This document shows positions 1 through 8,359 of a stretch of 64,000 bases of DNA, piece after piece. The notes under the pieces were generated by a model. It was not told the origin of the DNA, did not search any database, and worked only from the letters and a program-made list of their open reading frames with translations. The stretch comes from Chthoniobacter flavus (GTDB taxonomy: Bacteria; Verrucomicrobiota; Verrucomicrobiia; Chthoniobacterales; JACTMZ01): contig CAMDUL010000011.1 of the NCBI GenBank assembly GCA_945878135.1, positions 1 to 64,000 on the forward strand. Reading direction: 5' to 3'. A program made the translations under genes and the position numbers. Position 1 is the stretch's first letter. Each line of letters begins with the position of its first letter.

Positions 1-66
1 AGCGGCGCTCTATGAGCGTCGGTGCCTTGGCGAATTTGTGGTCCGACGCTCATAGAGCGCCGCTAC
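1..66. repeat. Head-to-head pair of GTAGCG-type palindromic repeat units
   Basis: Bases 1-22 and 43-64 are perfect reverse complements of each other (22 bp arms, 20 bp spacer). Each arm is itself an imperfect palindrome around GCTCTATGAGC. The right unit ends CGCCGCTAC, which read on the minus strand is GTAGCGGCG, the boundary shared by the other palindromes in this window. The left unit is cut by the window edge. It lies upstream of the permease gene and could form a large hairpin in RNA or DNA. Confidence 0.85.
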
Positions 67-144
67 ACACTACCCATTTGTTCCGGCCAACCCCGAAGCG
101 TGGCATTTTCCCGCGCTTCGGTTACAACCCCCGTTGCTTTGCCT

Positions 145-1530
145 GTGCCGTCGTCCGAAAATGCAATCCGCTCGGGCCAACTGCGCGATGCCCGTCTCGG
201 GCTGATGCCGTTGGTCGGCCAGTGCTTTTGCATCGGGCCGCTCATCGACATCGCGCTTTTCCTCGGCATCGTGGCCTCGCTGGCGGGGGCGGTGGGGCCG
301 CTGGCCGTGCTCCTCGCGTCCTTCGGGATGGTGGCCTTCTCGTTGGTCGTCGCCTACTACGCGTCGGAAACCGGCGGGGCGGGGGCCATGGGCGATTACA
401 TCGCGCGGGCCTGGGGACGCTTGGCCGGGACAGCGGCGCTGGGCATTTACGTTTTGTCCCTGCTCTTTGCCGGCGCGGCGGGCTTCACCATCGTGGTTGG
501 CGACCTCGCGGCGCGCTTCGTGCATTTTTACGCGGGCGTCGAAATCCCGTGGTGGATCGGGTCAGTCGCTGTCTGTCTCGTGGCGTGGTTCCTCAATGTT
601 CGCGGTGCTTCGGCCGCCACGCGGGTGCAACTCATCATCGTCGGCCTTTCGGTCATCCCGTTCCTGCTCACCGCCGCGGCCGCCGTCATCCATGCCGGCC
701 CGGCCAACACCTGGTCGGTCTTTTCATGGTCCAACCCGCACGGCGGCGATCTTTTCGCCGCGCTGCTTTTCTGCATTTTGCTTTTCGGAGGATTCGAAAC
801 GGCCGGCTCGCTGGCCGAGGAAACCGGCCACCCGCGCCGCACCATCCCGCTGGCGCTCGTCGGCACGGTGGTAGTCACGGCGTTTCTGCTCGTCTTTTGC
901 TCCTATGCCGGAACGATTTATTACGGACCGTCCCACGCCGCACAATCGTGGGGTGACGCCATCGACGGTTTCGCCGTGATGGGCGGCGAGTTGCTCGGTC
1001 CGTGGGCCGCGTTGTGGATCCGGCTGGCCGTGCTGGTCGACTTCACCGCCACTTGCATCGGTTTCACCGTCGCCGCGTTGCGCGGCATCTTCGCCTTGGC
1101 GCGCGCCGGTCACTTGCCCGCGTGGCTCGCCGCGACCAATCGTCGCGGCGCGCCGGGGAATGCCGCGGCTTTGGTCCTGGTTTGTGCCTTGCTCGTCGTC
1201 GCCGCAGGACTCTTGGTGCCGTCCGACGCGCGTTTCCAAACGCTCTTTGTTGCCGCCACCGCGCAGGCTTTGTTGCTGGTGCTGGTTTACACCGCTCTCG
1301 CGGTCGGCGCTTTGCGTCTCATGGCGCAGGGCGGCCAACGCCAACCGCTTTGGCGCTGGATTGTCTTCCCCTTGGCTACGGTGGTTCCGGGCCTCGCCCT
1401 CTACGGAACGTTCGTGCCGTTTCCCGGATTTCCGGAGCGCTACGGGCTTTACGCCGGGCTGGTGTCGCTCGCGATCGTTGCCGTGTGGTTGGTCTGGTCG
1501 GAACGGCGCAAGCGGTCTGCCCAAATGTAG
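145..1530 (+). CDS. APC-superfamily amino acid permease
   Basis: This is a hydrophobic protein of about 461 residues with roughly 12 predicted membrane segments. It resembles amino acid/polyamine/organocation permeases and would move an amino acid or amine across the inner membrane; the substrate cannot be read from sequence. A conserved-looking early helix (GPLIDIALFLGIVASLAG) and a central FGGFETAGSLAEETGHPRR segment match the 'GFE' helix and following loop typical of the family. The open frame extends upstream to 22, but that part runs through the palindromic repeat at 1-66 and is not family-like. I use GTG 145, with ATG 205 as an alternative. No partner gene is adjacent; the next gene is convergent. 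The stop codon TAG lies inside the GTAGCG boundary of the next repeat. Confidence 0.8.
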   Translation: MPSSENAIRSGQLRDARLGLMPLVGQCFCIGPLIDIALFLGIVASLAGAVGPLAVLLASFGMVAFSLVVAYYASETGGAGAMGDYIARAWGRLAGTAALGIYVLSLLFAGAAGFTIVVGDLAARFVHFYAGVEIPWWIGSVAVCLVAWFLNVRGASAATRVQLIIVGLSVIPFLLTAAAAVIHAGPANTWSVFSWSNPHGGDLFAALLFCILLFGGFETAGSLAEETGHPRRTIPLALVGTVVVTAFLLVFCSYAGTIYYGPSHAAQSWGDAIDGFAVMGGELLGPWAALWIRLAVLVDFTATCIGFTVAALRGIFALARAGHLPAWLAATNRRGAPGNAAALVLVCALLVVAAGLLVPSDARFQTLFVAATAQALLLVLVYTALAVGALRLMAQGGQRQPLWRWIVFPLATVVPGLALYGTFVPFPGFPERYGLYAGLVSLAIVAVWLVWSERRKRSAQM

Positions 1531-1620
1531 CGTCGCCGTTTGCCTAGGGGCCGTCTCGAGGACTCGGCTCCGGCGACGGCCGTTAGCGCGAACAATCGGC
1601 GGCGGGGACGCCGCCGCTAC
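1527..1620. repeat. Composite GTAGCG palindrome block at convergent gene ends
   Basis: A unit beginning GTAGCGTCGCCG at 1527 has its arm CGTCGCCG repeated in inverse (CGGCGACG) about 50 bases on. A second hairpin at 1597-1620 (CGGCGGC GGGGACG CCGCCGCTAC) ends with the same boundary inverted. The block exactly fills the space between the permease and the methyltransferase, and supplies the TAG stop of the permease. No U-tract follows either hairpin, so a simple intrinsic terminator is not supported. Confidence 0.8.
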
Positions 1621-1621
1621 A

Positions 1622-2740
1622 TCAAGCAGTTCCCGATCGCGCTTCCAACCGGCAGACCGTTTCGATCGACGCCGTCTGCGGAAACATGTCGACCGGAATG
1701 GCGCATGGCAGATCGTAAGCATCGCTAAGCTTGGCCAAGTCGCGGGCGAGGGTGGCCGGATCGCAGGAGACGTAGACAATCCGCGGCGGTCGGGCGGAGA
1801 GCAGTGCGTTGATCACATCGTCGGCCAGCCCTTGGGCGGGCGGATCGAGCAACACCACTGCATTGTGCGCCTCGTTCAAGATGCCCGGCAGCAATTCGGC
1901 CGCATCGCCGGCGCGGTATTCCTCGGAAGGTCCGGCCTCCGCGCGCGCGGTGTCGATGGAGCGGGTGTCCCAATCGAGGCCGACCACGCGCGTGAATTGT
2001 CCGCGCAATGTTTTCGCGAAGAACCCGGCGCCGCAGTAGGCGTCAATGAGCAAGTCACCGCCTCCGGCCAGTTCCTTCACGACACCAGCCAGCACTTCGG
2101 CGGCGAGGTCGTTCACTTGCCGGAAGCCCGTGCCGGCCGGACCGGAGCGCAGGGTGGCCGGTCCCGGACGGAGCCGCTTCTTCGAACGCAGGGCCGCCAA
2201 GGCCTCATTCACTTTGCCTTCGGCCAGCAGACATTCCCGCACGTCGACGATCTCGCGCGGGTCGGTCCCGTGGAATCCGACGCGCGGCGGCGCGACGTGG
2301 ACGGTGATCCGGTTGCGGTAGCCGTAGGCGAGGGGAGAGGGGCGTGCCGGTTCGACCGGGGGGTCGGGAAATTTGCCGAGGCGGCGCAGGGCCTCGGACA
2401 CCTGGCGCGTTTTGATCTCCAGCTGGCGCGGGTAGGCGATGTGCTGGTAGGCGCAGCCGCCGCAACGTGTGAAGAGCGGACACGGTGGCGCCACGCGATC
2501 CGGCGAGGCGGACAGGATTTGCATCGCGCGGGCCTGCATCCAGCTGCGGGTCACTTTGCCAAGGCGCGCGCGCACCGTTTCGCCGGGGATGGTGAAAGGA
2601 ACAAAGACCACGCGTCCCTCGTGCCGTGCGAGACCCGCGCCGCCGTAGGCGACGTCGGTGATCTCGAGATCCAATTCGTCTCCGGGCTTCATCGGGTGGC
2701 GATCATGGCCTTTCCGCCCCCGCATGGCGATGGACTTCAC
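1622..2740 (-). CDS. TrmA/RlmC/RlmD-family RNA uracil-C5 methyltransferase
   Basis: A SAM-dependent enzyme that methylates C5 of a uridine in rRNA or tRNA. The N-terminus (about residues 17-60) is a TRAM RNA-binding domain. Cys87, Cys93 and Cys96 (CPLFTRCGGC), with a further Cys near 170, fit the 4Fe-4S cluster of the RlmC/RlmD group. The Rossmann methyltransferase domain carries DAYCGAGFF (SAM), DPPAQGL, the catalytic Cys326 in VSCDPATLARD and the base Glu360 in ASIETV. At 372 residues it is somewhat short for RlmD. RlmD, RlmC or TrmA specificity cannot be separated here. Translation may instead start at the internal Met17 (2692), which begins the TRAM domain directly. The gene stands alone, divergent from the DUF5069 gene. 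Confidence 0.88.
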   Translation of the reverse strand: MKSIAMRGRKGHDRHPMKPGDELDLEITDVAYGGAGLARHEGRVVFVPFTIPGETVRARLGKVTRSWMQARAMQILSASPDRVAPPCPLFTRCGGCAYQHIAYPRQLEIKTRQVSEALRRLGKFPDPPVEPARPSPLAYGYRNRITVHVAPPRVGFHGTDPREIVDVRECLLAEGKVNEALAALRSKKRLRPGPATLRSGPAGTGFRQVNDLAAEVLAGVVKELAGGGDLLIDAYCGAGFFAKTLRGQFTRVVGLDWDTRSIDTARAEAGPSEEYRAGDAAELLPGILNEAHNAVVLLDPPAQGLADDVINALLSARPPRIVYVSCDPATLARDLAKLSDAYDLPCAIPVDMFPQTASIETVCRLEARSGTA

Positions 2741-2766
2741 GCCGTCGGACGGGCAGGATCGCGTCG

Positions 2767-3213
2767 ATGAGCAACCGGTTCCCCCGCAGCCCCTACGACC
2801 GCGAAGGCGGTCTGGTTTACTTCCCGCGCCTGGTCGAAAAAATCCGGCTCCACGAGGAGGGCAAATTGCCGGAGGACTACCGGGCCAACCTCGGTGCGGG
2901 CTTCGATCTGCGCTGCTGCGATTTTCTCAACGTCGATTACGACGCGCTGGCCGAACAGGTCCGCGCCGGAAAGTCCGATTCCCAGCTCCTCGAGTGGTGC
3001 TGCGAAAACGGGCGGCGTCCGAGCGAGGATGAGATCTTCATGTGGAACGAATACCTGCGCAAATGCGGGTGGAACGACCACTACTCCGAGCGTTTGCGCA
3101 CGCGGCTCGAGGGGCTCGGCATGGCCGAACGCACGGATATCCGGACGATGTTCGATCTCATCGAGGTGGACGAAGGACGCGAGCCGGGCGGGGTTTCGGC
3201 CGCGGACCGTTGA
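2767..3213 (+). CDS. DUF5069 domain protein
   Basis: A small soluble protein of 148 residues. The opening SPYDREGGLVYFPRLVEKIR, the acidic and aromatic pattern around CCDFLNVDYDALAEQV, and the length fit the DUF5069 family, which is common in Verrucomicrobiota and Planctomycetota and has no established function. No signal peptide or membrane segment is seen. The tail (last ~15 residues) is low-complexity and overlaps or abuts the start of the downstream transporter gene, suggesting a two-gene transcript. Start is ATG 2767. Confidence 0.75.
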   Translation: MSNRFPRSPYDREGGLVYFPRLVEKIRLHEEGKLPEDYRANLGAGFDLRCCDFLNVDYDALAEQVRAGKSDSQLLEWCCENGRRPSEDEIFMWNEYLRKCGWNDHYSERLRTRLEGLGMAERTDIRTMFDLIEVDEGREPGGVSAADR

Positions 3214-3218
3214 GGGCC

Positions 3219-4127
3219 GTGGCGCATCCGTGGCGCGGACGTCTCGCCTTGGCCGCCGCGGTGCTCATTTGGTCGGGCACGCCCGTCTTCCAATACTGGT
3301 TGGCCGGGTCGTTCGACACGTGGACGCAGAATTTTTACCGTTACGCCGCGGGGTTTCTCACCATGGTCCCCTTTCTCGGCTGGATGGCGCGGCGCGCGCC
3401 GCACCGTTTGACGGCCCGCGAGTGGGCGGGTTGCGCGGCGGCCGCCGTGCCCAATGTCGTCCACCAAGTCGCCCAGACGGTGGCGGTCGTCCTGCTGCTC
3501 CCGGGTGTTTATGCGCTGCTCGGACGCGTCTCCGTCATTCTCACCGCCATTCTCGCTGTGATCTTCTTCGCCGACGAACGGTGGATTGCGCGCAGCGTGA
3601 AATTCCAGCTCGGCACCGCGCTCGCCTTGGCCGGGATGGTCGGCTTGGTCTGGTCGCCCGGGACCGGCGTGGTTTCCGGCACCGGCCTCTGGCTGGCCCT
3701 GCTCGCCGCCGTCGGCTGGGCGTCCTACGGGATCATGGTCAAGCAATTCACCGTCCGTCTCGGTCCGACCCTCGGCTTCGGGGTGATCAGCTTTTTCACC
3801 GCGTTGCTCCTGCTCCCGCTGATGCTGCTCTTCGGCGACGCAACGGCTCCCTGGCGCTGCGATGCGTGGACCAATTTCGTGCTCTTCGGTTCCGGGGTCC
3901 TGGCCATCGGTGCGGGTCACTGGTTTTACTACGTCGGCATCCGCCGCCTTGGCGCCGCGCCCGCGCAATCCGCCCTCCTGCTCTGTCCGCTCGGCACCAT
4001 GCTGCTTTCCTCCGGATTGTTCGGCGAATCCTTCCGCTTCGAGCAACTGCTCTCCGGCGCCGTCCTTTTGGCCGGCGCCTTCCTCGCCCTCGCGGCGCGT
4101 CCGCCGGTGGGGGAAGAACCCGCTTGA
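3219..4127 (+). CDS. EamA-family (DMT) transporter
   Basis: An inner-membrane exporter of the drug/metabolite transporter superfamily, with about ten hydrophobic helices arranged as two EamA repeats: one from the LAAAVLIWSGTPVF segment, the second starting near WLALLAAVGWASYGIMVK. Around 302 residues is normal for the family. The substrate is not predictable. The open frame continues upstream into the DUF5069 gene, but that part is a shadow. The start is GTG 3219 or TTG 3210; the latter overlaps the DUF5069 stop as TTGA. It is probably co-transcribed with the DUF5069 gene. The C-terminus PPVGEEPA is polar and cytosolic. Confidence 0.82.
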   Translation: MAHPWRGRLALAAAVLIWSGTPVFQYWLAGSFDTWTQNFYRYAAGFLTMVPFLGWMARRAPHRLTAREWAGCAAAAVPNVVHQVAQTVAVVLLLPGVYALLGRVSVILTAILAVIFFADERWIARSVKFQLGTALALAGMVGLVWSPGTGVVSGTGLWLALLAAVGWASYGIMVKQFTVRLGPTLGFGVISFFTALLLLPLMLLFGDATAPWRCDAWTNFVLFGSGVLAIGAGHWFYYVGIRRLGAAPAQSALLLCPLGTMLLSSGLFGESFRFEQLLSGAVLLAGAFLALAARPPVGEEPA

Positions 4128-4172
4128 AACTGCTCGCGAGCGGTCCCACGTGGTGGCAAGTTGGGTATTGTC

Positions 4173-5309
4173 ATGGACGGTGATCGCTCTGCGCCGCCTT
4201 CCATCCTCCGGGTGGAAAGCGGAGAAACAGCCACCACGCTGCACCTGTCCGGCCGTCTCGATGACGAAACCGTGGCCGCTTGCTGGCACCGGGCGCTCGC
4301 TGCCGCGGCCGGAAGCGCGGGCCGGATCGAAGTGGATTGCCGCGGCGTCGACTATTGCGGGGGAGCCGGTTTCGCGCTCTTTGCCGCGCTGGAGGAAAAG
4401 TCGGAAGAGCGGGGCTCGCCTATGACAATCGTCGGCCTGGCGCCGCGTTTCCGCGAGTTGTTCGACGCGATCGACCGCCGCAAATTGCGCGTGTCGGCCG
4501 CGCCCGACCGCGGGCGCGGGGGCTGGGTGGGCGACATCGGTTACGTCGCTGCCGGGCGGGCCGGAGATTGGCGGGCGGAAACCGAGTTCGTCGGCGAAGT
4601 CGGTGCCGGGCTGGTCTCTCTCGCGCGTCATCCGCGCCGACTGCGGGTCCGCGAGTGGTGGAAGATCGTGGAGAAAGCGGGCAGCGACGCTTTGCCCATC
4701 GTCGGTCTGATCAGCTTCCTCACCGGCGTGATCATCGCTTTCCAAGCCGCCATGCCCATGCGCCAGTTCGGCGTCGATATTTTCGTGGTCAACCTCGTCG
4801 CCTTGGCCGTCACGCGGGAATTGGGTCCGATCATGACGGCCATCGTGCTGGCCGGCCGGACGGGTTCCGCCTTCGCCGCGGAAATCGGCACGATGAAAGT
4901 GAACGAGGAAGTGGCCGCGCTGACCACCATGGGATTGGACCCGGTGCGCTTCCTCGCCGTCCCGCGCGTGCTCGCCGGGATCGTGGTGACGCCGCTGCTC
5001 ACGGTTTATTCCATGGCGGCGGGCATCGCCGGGGGTCTGGCTGTCATGATGCTCATCGACTTTCCGCTCTCGACGCTGATGAACCAGCTGTCCGGCGCGC
5101 TCAAGTTGCAGGACATCTCGGCGGGTCTGATCAAATCGTTTTTCTTCGGCGCGGTGGTCGCGGGTGTCGGCTGCATGCGCGGATTGCGCACCGGCGCCGG
5201 CCCGGCCGCGGTGGGCGACGCCACCACGCGTTCCGTGGTCACCGGCATTTTCCTCATCGTGGTGCTCGATGCCATTTTTGCCGTGGTCTATTACAACATC
5301 GACTTCTGA
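4173..5309 (+). CDS. mlaE: STAS-domain plus MlaE-family lipid ABC transporter permease
   Basis: Permease of an Mla-like ABC system that moves phospholipid between inner and outer membrane. Residues ~10-100 form a STAS-like domain (TLHLSGRLDDETVAA, IEVDCRGVDYCGGAGFALF), the counterpart of separate MlaB. From about 160 the MlaE/DUF140 domain follows with helices at LPIVGLISFLTGVIIAFQAA, the ELGPIMTAIVLAGRTGSAFAAE region and a GTMKVNEEVAALTTMG segment that are hallmarks of the family. Start ATG 4173 is preferred over an upstream TTG at 4161. The ATPase gene follows after one base and the MCE gene directly after that. No mlaA or mlaC lies next to it. Confidence 0.93.
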   Translation: MDGDRSAPPSILRVESGETATTLHLSGRLDDETVAACWHRALAAAAGSAGRIEVDCRGVDYCGGAGFALFAALEEKSEERGSPMTIVGLAPRFRELFDAIDRRKLRVSAAPDRGRGGWVGDIGYVAAGRAGDWRAETEFVGEVGAGLVSLARHPRRLRVREWWKIVEKAGSDALPIVGLISFLTGVIIAFQAAMPMRQFGVDIFVVNLVALAVTRELGPIMTAIVLAGRTGSAFAAEIGTMKVNEEVAALTTMGLDPVRFLAVPRVLAGIVVTPLLTVYSMAAGIAGGLAVMMLIDFPLSTLMNQLSGALKLQDISAGLIKSFFFGAVVAGVGCMRGLRTGAGPAAVGDATTRSVVTGIFLIVVLDAIFAVVYYNIDF

Positions 5310-5310
5310 A

Positions 5311-6066
5311 ATGAGCGCGGACGGCATTGTCGAAGTGAAGCGGCTGACCGCCGGATATGCGGGCCAGCCGGTGCTGCGCGACATCTCCTTCCGCGTGCGG
5401 CGTGGCGAGATCTTCATGATCCTCGGAGGATCCGGGTCCGGGAAAAGCACGCTGTTGAAGAACATGATCGGACTTTACCCCGCGATGGCGGGTGAAGTGC
5501 TCATCGGCGGCGAGGATATCGTCGGGGCCCGCGGGAGCAGGCGCGAGGGAATCCTGCGCAAGTTCGGCGTCACCTATCAGGGCGGCGCTCTCTTCGGCTC
5601 GATGAATCTGGAAAGCAATGTGGCCTTGCCGCTCGAGGAGTGGACGCGCCTGCCATCCGATGCCCGTCTTCTCCTCGCGCGCTTGAAGCTGCAGCAGGTC
5701 GGGCTCGGGGGATTCGGCGGCTACCTGCCTTCGGAAATCAGCGGCGGCATGCAGAAGCGCGCCGCGGTGGCCCGGGCCATGGCGTTGGATCCGGGACTGC
5801 TTTTCCTCGACGAACCTTCCTCCGGTCTCGATCCGGTGACTTCCGCCGGACTGGACGATCTCGTCCGGTCGCTCTCGCGCAATCTCGGCATCACCTTCGT
5901 CATCGCCAGCCACGAACTCTCGAGCATCCTCGCCATCGCCGACCGCGTGATCATGCTGGACGGCGGGGGCATCGTGGCGGAGGGTGACCCTAGGGAATTG
6001 CGCGACCGACCGACCAACGACTACGTGCGGGCTTTTTTCCGTCACGGAAAGGAGCGCGCCGCTTGA
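5311..6066 (+). CDS. mlaF: Mla-type lipid ABC transporter ATPase
   Basis: ATP-binding subunit partnering the upstream MlaE permease. Walker A is GGSGSGKST with Lys45. The signature is a divergent SGGMQKRAAVARAMA, as usual in MlaF/MkL proteins. Walker B is LLFLDEPSSGLD with Asp167 and Glu168, and the H-loop His lies in IASHELSS. Its 251 residues are standard for the family. ATG 5311 lies one base after the mlaE stop, so translational coupling is likely; the longer open frame upstream is only a shadow of mlaE. Confidence 0.94.
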   Translation: MSADGIVEVKRLTAGYAGQPVLRDISFRVRRGEIFMILGGSGSGKSTLLKNMIGLYPAMAGEVLIGGEDIVGARGSRREGILRKFGVTYQGGALFGSMNLESNVALPLEEWTRLPSDARLLLARLKLQQVGLGGFGGYLPSEISGGMQKRAAVARAMALDPGLLFLDEPSSGLDPVTSAGLDDLVRSLSRNLGITFVIASHELSSILAIADRVIMLDGGGIVAEGDPRELRDRPTNDYVRAFFRHGKERAA

Positions 6067-6070
6067 AGCC

Positions 6071-7045
6071 ATGACCGGCCAACCCAATTATTTCAAGATC
6101 GGGCTCTTCGTCATCGCGGCATTCCTGCTTGTCGCCGCCGCGCTCGTTTATCTCGGGGCCGACCGCATGATGCGTCCCAAGATCTACCTCGAGACCTATG
6201 TGGACGGCACCGTGCAGGGCGTTGACATCGGTTCGCCGGTCAAATTCCGCGGCGTGCAGATCGGCCGCATTTCGCGCATCGATTTCGTCTTCAACGAATA
6301 CGGACCCGAACCGGACCGCACCGGGCGCAACGACTATGTCTTTCTCGAGATGGAGATCGACCGCAAATTGTTCCGCGGCATGTTCACCGAAGACCTCGAA
6401 CCGGTCATCGGCGAGGCGGTGCAGCAGGGGTTGCGCGTCATGCTGCAACCGCAGGGCATCACCGGGTTGAATTTCGCCGAACTGAACTACGTGCCGCAAC
6501 CCGACCGCTCTCCTCCGCTGAAAATCTGGTGGACGCCGCGCGCGCATTACATCCCGTCGGCGCCGGGCACGTTGACCAGCATGCTCGATTCGGTCAACCG
6601 CATCATGGACTCCTTCGGCTCGCTCGACGTCGGCGACACATTGAAGGAGCTCAACACGGTGATGCAGAACTTCAACGCCGCGCTGAACAAGCTGCAGACC
6701 AACCTGGACGAGATGAATCTCTCCGAGGCCAGCGCCGATCTGCAGAAGCTCATCGACGAGATGCGCGGGAAGGTCGCCGGTTTGCCCGTGGAGCAATTGA
6801 CCGAAGACGGACGCGAAATGATGCAGACGGTGACGGCGGCCGCCGGGGAGATGCAGGGGTTGGTCGATCGCTTGGAGGACAGCCCGTTGCTCAACGAGAA
6901 AGCGGTCGGCGGCATCGTCCGCGACTTCCAGTCCACTGCGGCCAATTTCCGCGTCCTCAGCGAGAACCTGCGCGACACGCCTTCCTTGATCCTCTGGGGC
7001 AAGCCCCCCAAGCGCACGGTCGTCGAGCCCCGCAGCCGTCAATAG
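6071..7045 (+). CDS. mlaD: MCE-domain (MlaD-like) substrate-binding protein
   Basis: Periplasmic lipid-binding subunit of the Mla-like system. A single N-terminal anchor (about residues 9-31, IGLFVIAAFLLVAAALVYLG) is followed by an MCE domain (TYVDGTVQGVDIGSPVKFRGVQIG...). The region after 170 is helical, with repeated MxxFNAALNKLQTNLDEM-type heptads, so a coiled tail extends away from the MCE ring. At 324 residues it is longer than E. coli MlaD and nearer the MCE proteins of other phyla. ATG 6071 follows the mlaF stop by 4 bases. The TAG stop sits in a TAGGCGGCG palindrome boundary. Confidence 0.9.
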   Translation: MTGQPNYFKIGLFVIAAFLLVAAALVYLGADRMMRPKIYLETYVDGTVQGVDIGSPVKFRGVQIGRISRIDFVFNEYGPEPDRTGRNDYVFLEMEIDRKLFRGMFTEDLEPVIGEAVQQGLRVMLQPQGITGLNFAELNYVPQPDRSPPLKIWWTPRAHYIPSAPGTLTSMLDSVNRIMDSFGSLDVGDTLKELNTVMQNFNAALNKLQTNLDEMNLSEASADLQKLIDEMRGKVAGLPVEQLTEDGREMMQTVTAAAGEMQGLVDRLEDSPLLNEKAVGGIVRDFQSTAANFRVLSENLRDTPSLILWGKPPKRTVVEPRSRQ

Positions 7046-7088
7046 GCGGCGCGTTCATCTTGCTGGCGCGGCGTGCCCGCGCCGCTAG
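7042..7088. repeat. GTAGCG-type palindrome after mlaD
   Basis: ATAGGCGGCGCG at 7042 begins the block and supplies the mlaD stop codon. A hairpin GGCGCGG CGTG CCCGCGCCGCTAG closes it at 7065-7088. It lies wholly between mlaD and the CNNM gene. No T-run follows. Confidence 0.7.
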
Positions 7089-7102
7089 AGTATGCCCCTT
7101 TC

Positions 7103-8359
7103 ATGGAAGTCCCCTGGGTGATCTGGCTGGCCGCCGGCCTGCTTCTCGTCGGATCGGCTGCGTTTGTTTCCGCGCTGGAAGCGGTGCTGTGGCAGACGCC
7201 GCGTGCGCGGATGAACGAGTGGCCGCGTCTCCCGCGGCTGGAGAAGCTCGCCGCGGATTTCGCGCATCCGCGCGATTGCCTCTTCACGCTCTTCATGGTG
7301 ACGGGCGGCGTGCTGCGTGCCTTGGGATGGTGGATGCTGTGGCTGGCCGCGGCCGGGTTGGCCGCGCGGAGCGGATGGCCCGTCTGGGCATGGGCTGCGG
7401 GGCTGGTCGGATCGGCCGCTTTGCTCGAGGTGGTCCCGTCGGTGGTGACCGCGCGCCGTCCGCGCGTCTGGGAATTCCCGCTCTTGCGCGCCGGCGGGCT
7501 GATCCTGCGTTTCTTCGGCCCCTTTTTCGACCGGGTGCAACCGGTGGTCTCGGCGGTGGCGGGAAAGCTTTTCCCGTGGTCCGCCGCGGCCCGGCCGCCG
7601 CTCGATGCCGGGGAGACGGAGACGATGGTGTGGATGCGCGAGGAGGAAGGCGGTTTCAGCCTGCAGGAGGCGGAAGTCCTGGCCGAGGTGCTGCAACTGA
7701 GCCGTCAGACCGTGCGGCAATACATGACGCCGCGGGTCGATGTCACGTTCATCGAAGACGAGATGTCCAACGAGGAAGTGCGCGCTCTGCTCCTGAAAAA
7801 GCAGTTCGTGCGCGCCCCGGTCATCGGCGGGACCCCCGATGAAGTCGTCGGGCTTCTCGACGCGCGCACTCTTCCCCGTCTGCCCGCGGGCATGCACTTC
7901 ACCGAGGTGCTGCTGCCGCCTTCCTTCGTCCCCGAGACGATGGAGGCCAGCCAGTTGCTGGGCAGTTTCCTCAAGCACCGCCAGCCGCTGGCCGTGGTCC
8001 TCGACGAATTCGGCGGCGTGGAGGGCGTGGTCACGCTGGAGAGCTTTCTCGAGGAACTGCTCGGCGGGGCGGCCCCGCGTGCGGACCAGGAACTGTACAT
8101 CGAGCAGCTCGGCGACGGCCGCATCCTGGCCAACGGCACGGCGCACTTGGCCGACCTCGGTGAATACCTCGGCTGCGACGCGACCCGCGAGGGGATCGAG
8201 ACGATCGGCGGCTATGTCATTCATACGCTGGGCAAACTCCCGCGGCAGGGCGCGTCCGTGCGCCTCGGTCCGTGGAAAGTCACCGTGCGCTCCATGACCC
8301 AGCGCCGCGTGCGGGAAGTGGTGCTGCAGCGGGCGGAACGCCGGGGAGGTGCCCGATGA
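7103..8359 (+). CDS. CNNM/CorC (HlyC) family membrane protein
   Basis: A protein of 418 residues with an N-terminal DUF21/CNNM transmembrane domain (about residues 1-150), a central CBS-pair region (from about 215: LSRQTVRQYMTPRVDVTFI ... VVLDEFGGVEGVVTLESFLEELLG) and a C-terminal CorC/HlyC-type domain (ELYIEQLGDGRILANGTAHL). Family members are linked to magnesium and other divalent-cation efflux or homeostasis. The start is ATG 7103 (MEVPWV); the frame extends 10 residues upstream into the palindrome. The next gene overlaps its stop by 4 bases and encodes a related, degenerate partner. Confidence 0.88.
   Translation: MEVPWVIWLAAGLLLVGSAAFVSALEAVLWQTPRARMNEWPRLPRLEKLAADFAHPRDCLFTLFMVTGGVLRALGWWMLWLAAAGLAARSGWPVWAWAAGLVGSAALLEVVPSVVTARRPRVWEFPLLRAGGLILRFFGPFFDRVQPVVSAVAGKLFPWSAAARPPLDAGETETMVWMREEEGGFSLQEAEVLAEVLQLSRQTVRQYMTPRVDVTFIEDEMSNEEVRALLLKKQFVRAPVIGGTPDEVVGLLDARTLPRLPAGMHFTEVLLPPSFVPETMEASQLLGSFLKHRQPLAVVLDEFGGVEGVVTLESFLEELLGGAAPRADQELYIEQLGDGRILANGTAHLADLGEYLGCDATREGIETIGGYVIHTLGKLPRQGASVRLGPWKVTVRSMTQRRVREVVLQRAERRGGAR

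Noticed and set aside
1527-1620. GC-rich hairpins as intrinsic terminators
   Set aside because: None of the palindromes is followed by a T-rich tract on either strand, so Rho-independent termination is not supported from sequence alone.
3081-5465. Long minus-strand open frame of 794 codons
   Set aside because: Antisense to the EamA, mlaE and mlaF genes, which have clear motifs; its translation is charged low-complexity sequence.
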